This document shows, in pieces, positions 44,756 to 46,996 of a stretch of 46,996 nucleotides of DNA. The position numbers were made by a program, and so were the translations under genes. The stretch comes from Planctomycetota bacterium (GTDB taxonomy: Bacteria; Planctomycetota; Phycisphaerae; UBA1845; Fen-1342), in NCBI GenBank assembly GCA_018814045.1, contig JAHJAR010000020.1, positions 1-46,996 of the forward strand. The letters run 5' to 3'. Numbering within the stretch: the stretch's first letter is position 1; each line of letters starts with the position of its first letter. The notes under the pieces were generated by a model that searched no databases, had not been told where the DNA came from, and saw only the letters and a program-made list of their open reading frames with translations.

Positions 44756-45952
44756 TCAGCTCATTCGTCGCGGGGCAGCGCGCTCGACCACGCCGCGCAG
44801 CACGCGGGCGGGGTTCTCAAAACGCGTCAACAGAATCAGCGCGGCGATGACATAGAGCTTGTGCTCGGCCTCGTTGTAGGTTCTCAGGCGATATTGCTCA
44901 AAGACATCCGCCGCCACTTCGCCCGCTTCGCAGCTTACGCCGGTAATGTCAGCGGGCAGGCAGTGCATGTAGAGCGCGTTGCCGGCGCGGGTGGTCTGCA
45001 TGAGCTGTTCGTTGCACTCCCACGCGCGGTAACGGGCGTTGTTGGCCACACACTCGCGCTCCAGGTCGTCGAGTTGGGCGGCGTTGCCGGACCGCAGCAA
45101 TGCTGTCCGTCGCTCCATGACCTGGTACGGCGCCCAGCTCTTGGGATAGACGATGTCGGCCTCGCGGAATGCCTCCGCCATGCTGTGCGTTTGCTTAAAG
45201 CCGCCGCCCGACTCGCGCGCGTGTTTCCGCGAGATCTCGAGGGTCTCGGGCAGGAGGTCGTACCCTTCCGGGTGGGCCAGCACCACGTCCATGCCAAAGC
45301 GCGTCATCAGCGTGCAGATACCCTGCGGCACCGACAGCGGCTTGCCATAGGACGGTGAATACGCCCAGGTCATGGCGATCTTCTTGCCGCGCAGCGCTTC
45401 CAGCGCGCCAAACGTCCGTTGCAAGTGCAGCAGGTCCGCCAGCGTCTGCGTCGGGTGATCTTGGTCGCATTGCAGGTTGATGACGGCCGGCCGCTGCGGC
45501 AGGACTCCGGCCCGAAAGCCATCCTCCACGGCGGTCGCAACCTCGGCCATGTACTTGTGCCCCTCGCCGAGGAAAAGATCGTCGCGAATGCCGATCACTT
45601 CCGTGAGAAAGGAGATCATATTGGCCGTTTCGCGGACGGTCTCACCGTGCGCGATCTGCGACTTGGTCTCGTCCAAATCCTGCGCGGACAAGCCCAAGAG
45701 GCTGGCGGCGCTGGCAAAGCTGAAGCGTGTGCGGGTCGACTTGTCGCGGAAGTTCGAAACCGCCAGCCCCCCGTCGAATACGCGCGTCGAGATATTCGCG
45801 CGATAGAGTGCTTCAAGCGCTTCCGCGGCCAACAAAACCGCCTGGAGTTCGTCGGCGGAGTGATTCCACGTCAGCAGAAAGTCCCAACAGAACAGGTCAC
45901 ACTCGAGCGCCTCCAGCCGATCCAGTAATAGGCGCACTTCCTCACTCGGCAT
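44756..45952 (-). CDS. ygeW: YgeW-type knotted carbamoyltransferase
   Basis: 398 residues. The carbamoyl-phosphate motif STRTR (72-76) lies in VSNFRDKSTRTRFSFASA; other landmarks are LDETKSQIAHGETVRETANMISF (read in parts), NLQCDQDHPTQTLADLLHL, AMTWAYSPSYGKPLSVPQG, VVLAHPEGYDLLPE, IVYPKSWAPYQVMERR and ALYMHCLPADITGVSC. This pattern and length fit E. coli YgeW rather than OTCase or ATCase. YgeW-like enzymes occur in purine or ureide catabolic clusters; its substrate is not settled. No other such genes are in view. The ATG at 45952 has no strong ribosome site but is the first in frame. Confidence 0.9.
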   Translation of the reverse strand: MPSEEVRLLLDRLEALECDLFCWDFLLTWNHSADELQAVLLAAEALEALYRANISTRVFDGGLAVSNFRDKSTRTRFSFASAASLLGLSAQDLDETKSQIAHGETVRETANMISFLTEVIGIRDDLFLGEGHKYMAEVATAVEDGFRAGVLPQRPAVINLQCDQDHPTQTLADLLHLQRTFGALEALRGKKIAMTWAYSPSYGKPLSVPQGICTLMTRFGMDVVLAHPEGYDLLPETLEISRKHARESGGGFKQTHSMAEAFREADIVYPKSWAPYQVMERRTALLRSGNAAQLDDLERECVANNARYRAWECNEQLMQTTRAGNALYMHCLPADITGVSCEAGEVAADVFEQYRLRTYNEAEHKLYVIAALILLTRFENPARVLRGVVERAAPRRMS

Positions 45953-46056
45953 CTGCGATTCCTCTCAGTTTGTGATAGCGCCCGGCGGGCACCAGCGCCG
46001 GCGCACGCGTTCTCCGTATTACGCGCCACCCCGCTGGTCCTGCTTCCACTTCCACA

Positions 46057-46581
46057 CTATTCGAGCACGCGTCCCAGTCCCAGGGCCCGACGCAGGTCGG
46101 TGATCTGCCCCGCGTGAACGCCATTGTGAAAGGTAACCCGTTGCACCAGGACCCACAACGTAATCTCGCCGCCAATCCAATCGATTGTGCACTCGAGCGT
46201 GCCCACCGTCGCCCCGCGCACGGCGGCCGCCAGCCGCTCGCAGGCACTCTCGTACACTTCGATTGCCCGGGCCAGGCTGGGATAACGCGCGGGATCGCTC
46301 GTCGGTTGCGACGTGAAGCAGACCGACTCGGTATCGAAGCGCTCCGCCGAACCGACGTGGCCGCCTCCGGTGACGAAATCCCGCTCCGGCATCGTTGCGC
46401 CGTCGATCCGACTCGCAACGCGGTTCAGATAGAGAGCGAGATGCCCCAGACACCAGGTCACGTGATTGGGCAGGTGTTCCGCCTGCTGCACGCGGTTGTT
46501 TTCGTTGAATCCCGCCAGAAAACGCGTCAGCAACTGCTTGCTCGCCAGCACGCCGGCGGCAAGTGTCTCCTGAAATGTCAT
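46057..46581 (-). CDS. DinB-fold protein
   Basis: 174 residues, four-helix bundle with the spaced metal-binding histidines of the DinB/YfiT superfamily (HVTWCLGHLALYL near residue 40 and VTFHNGVHAGQI near 150). Members are thiol-dependent transferases or stress proteins; a specific reaction cannot be assigned. The ATG at 46581 has GGAG six bases upstream, better than the longer frame to 46647. It lies 104 bases before the carbamoyltransferase on the same strand. Confidence 0.82.
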   Translation of the reverse strand: MTFQETLAAGVLASKQLLTRFLAGFNENNRVQQAEHLPNHVTWCLGHLALYLNRVASRIDGATMPERDFVTGGGHVGSAERFDTESVCFTSQPTSDPARYPSLARAIEVYESACERLAAAVRGATVGTLECTIDWIGGEITLWVLVQRVTFHNGVHAGQITDLRRALGLGRVLE

Positions 46582-46801
46582 CTGTAACTCCAAAGCACGG
46601 TGACCCCGGACAGCCACGATTCTTGTGACCGCGACGCAACCGGTCAAGGCCGCCGGACGGCCGAGCTGAACGCCGTCTCCGCCGGACAGAGGCTCGCGCT
46701 CGGGGCTCTGATTCTACACCGCCCACGTACTGCCGCTCCACTTTGGAACGGGCCGCCCAGAACGTCACGTACCCGCGCGGCTTCCATACCTGGCGTATGC
46801 C

Positions 46802-46830
46802 TTGACACGCCGAGATCGGATGCATAATTA
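46802..46830 (+). promoter_or_regulatory. Sigma-70-type promoter (distal)
   Basis: TTGACA at 46802-46807 and TAATTA at 46825-46830 are 17 bases apart. It reads towards the gene starting at 46935. Confidence 0.5.
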
Positions 46831-46869
46831 GAGTATCGAGCGGGACAAAAGGCCGTCCTGATTCTCTGC

Positions 46870-46898
46870 TTGACTCCGGTTCAGAAGTACGGTATATG
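46870..46898 (+). promoter_or_regulatory. Sigma-70-type promoter (proximal)
   Basis: TTGACT at 46870-46875 and TATATG at 46893-46898 are 17 bases apart. The predicted start near 46905 gives a leader of about 30 bases with AAGGAG before the ATG at 46935. Confidence 0.6.
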
Positions 46899-46934
46899 TT
46901 AGGCATTACGCGATTCACGGAAGGAGAACGCCAG

Positions 46935-46996
46935 ATGCCTGGCATGCAACACAAGAGCCCCTTGCCGGCGGTGATGGACATCGGCACGTTTCAGCG
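46935..46996 (+). CDS. Start of a protein-coding gene, cut by the right edge
   Basis: The ATG at 46935 is preceded by AAGGAG eight bases upstream and by two tandem promoters. The 20 codons seen encode MPGMQHKSPLPAVMDIGTFQ. Too short to identify; the absence of a signal peptide suggests a cytosolic protein. Confidence 0.6.
   Translation, partial: MPGMQHKSPLPAVMDIGTFQ

Larger units (their letters stand above)
46582..46934. other. Intergenic region with two tandem promoters
   Basis: A divergent spacer between the DinB-fold gene (-) and the gene entering at the right edge (+). Apart from the promoters below, nothing is recognised. Confidence 0.5.

Overview
The window is GC-rich, densely packed DNA from a bacterium of the phylum Planctomycetota, most likely class Phycisphaerae or a close relative. 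The signs are: an ECF sigma factor facing a partial Ser/Thr-kinase-like gene, a PEP-CTERM surface protein, secreted enzymes ending in paired dockerin-like Ca-binding repeats (GDLNCDG...FDIDAFV), a pseudopilin-type protein with a GFTLIE leader, several membrane proteins carrying a CxxCGY...CPEC zinc ribbon, and many short palindromic intergenic elements. No plasmid, phage, transposase, CRISPR or rRNA genes are seen. It reads as ordinary chromosome with lineage-specific genes set between housekeeping genes.

Layout. 1-2.3 kb: partial kinase-like gene (-), ECF sigma factor (+), then a PEP-CTERM protein with an IdeS/Mac-like papain-fold signature (-). 2.8-6.3 kb: enolase translationally coupled to a small lipoprotein, HtpX-type membrane protease, small membrane protein. 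6.4-6.7 kb: tRNA-Arg(ACG) and tRNA-Leu(GAG) with a hairpin terminator. 6.9-9.3 kb: a parvulin-type foldase lipoprotein and a D-2-hydroxyacid dehydrogenase. 9.3-11.4 kb (-): YggS, two small membrane proteins and a Clp-N-domain protein cut by an in-frame TAG. 11.5-17.5 kb (+): a diadenylate cyclase (CdaA) fused to YbbR/CdaR repeats, an RluA-family pseudouridine synthase overlapping it, and a 1086-residue coiled-coil membrane protein. 17.5-23.1 kb: zinc-ribbon membrane protein, methyltransferase, then the dnaG-rpoD macromolecular synthesis pair (-).

23.6-32.9 kb: GT-C-type membrane glycosyltransferase, sirtuin, Nudix hydrolase coupled to an M50 protease, an RND/MMPL transporter, and two coupled planctomycete-type proteins. 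33.1-38.2 kb (-): PhnP-like metallo-hydrolase, a VKOR-DsbA-DsbA fusion for disulfide chemistry, a pseudopilin and a zinc-ribbon membrane protein. 38.7-43.2 kb (+): two secreted enzymes with dockerin-like tails, the second a subtilase, ended by a strong terminator. 43.3-46.6 kb (-): M28 aminopeptidase lipoprotein, YgeW-type carbamoyltransferase and a DinB-fold protein. The window ends in the first codons of a new gene behind two good sigma-70-type promoters.

No multi-gene system here is clearly unknown. The strongest leads are single proteins and elements: the IdeS-like PEP-CTERM protein, the CdaA-CdaR fusion with altered DGA and RHR motifs, the VKOR-DsbA-DsbA fusion whose second thioredoxin domain lacks CxxC, the amber-interrupted Clp-N protein, and a dispersed inverted-repeat family, one copy of which supplies the C-terminus and stop codon of the VKOR fusion. 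All assignments come from reading motifs by eye; no database search was run.
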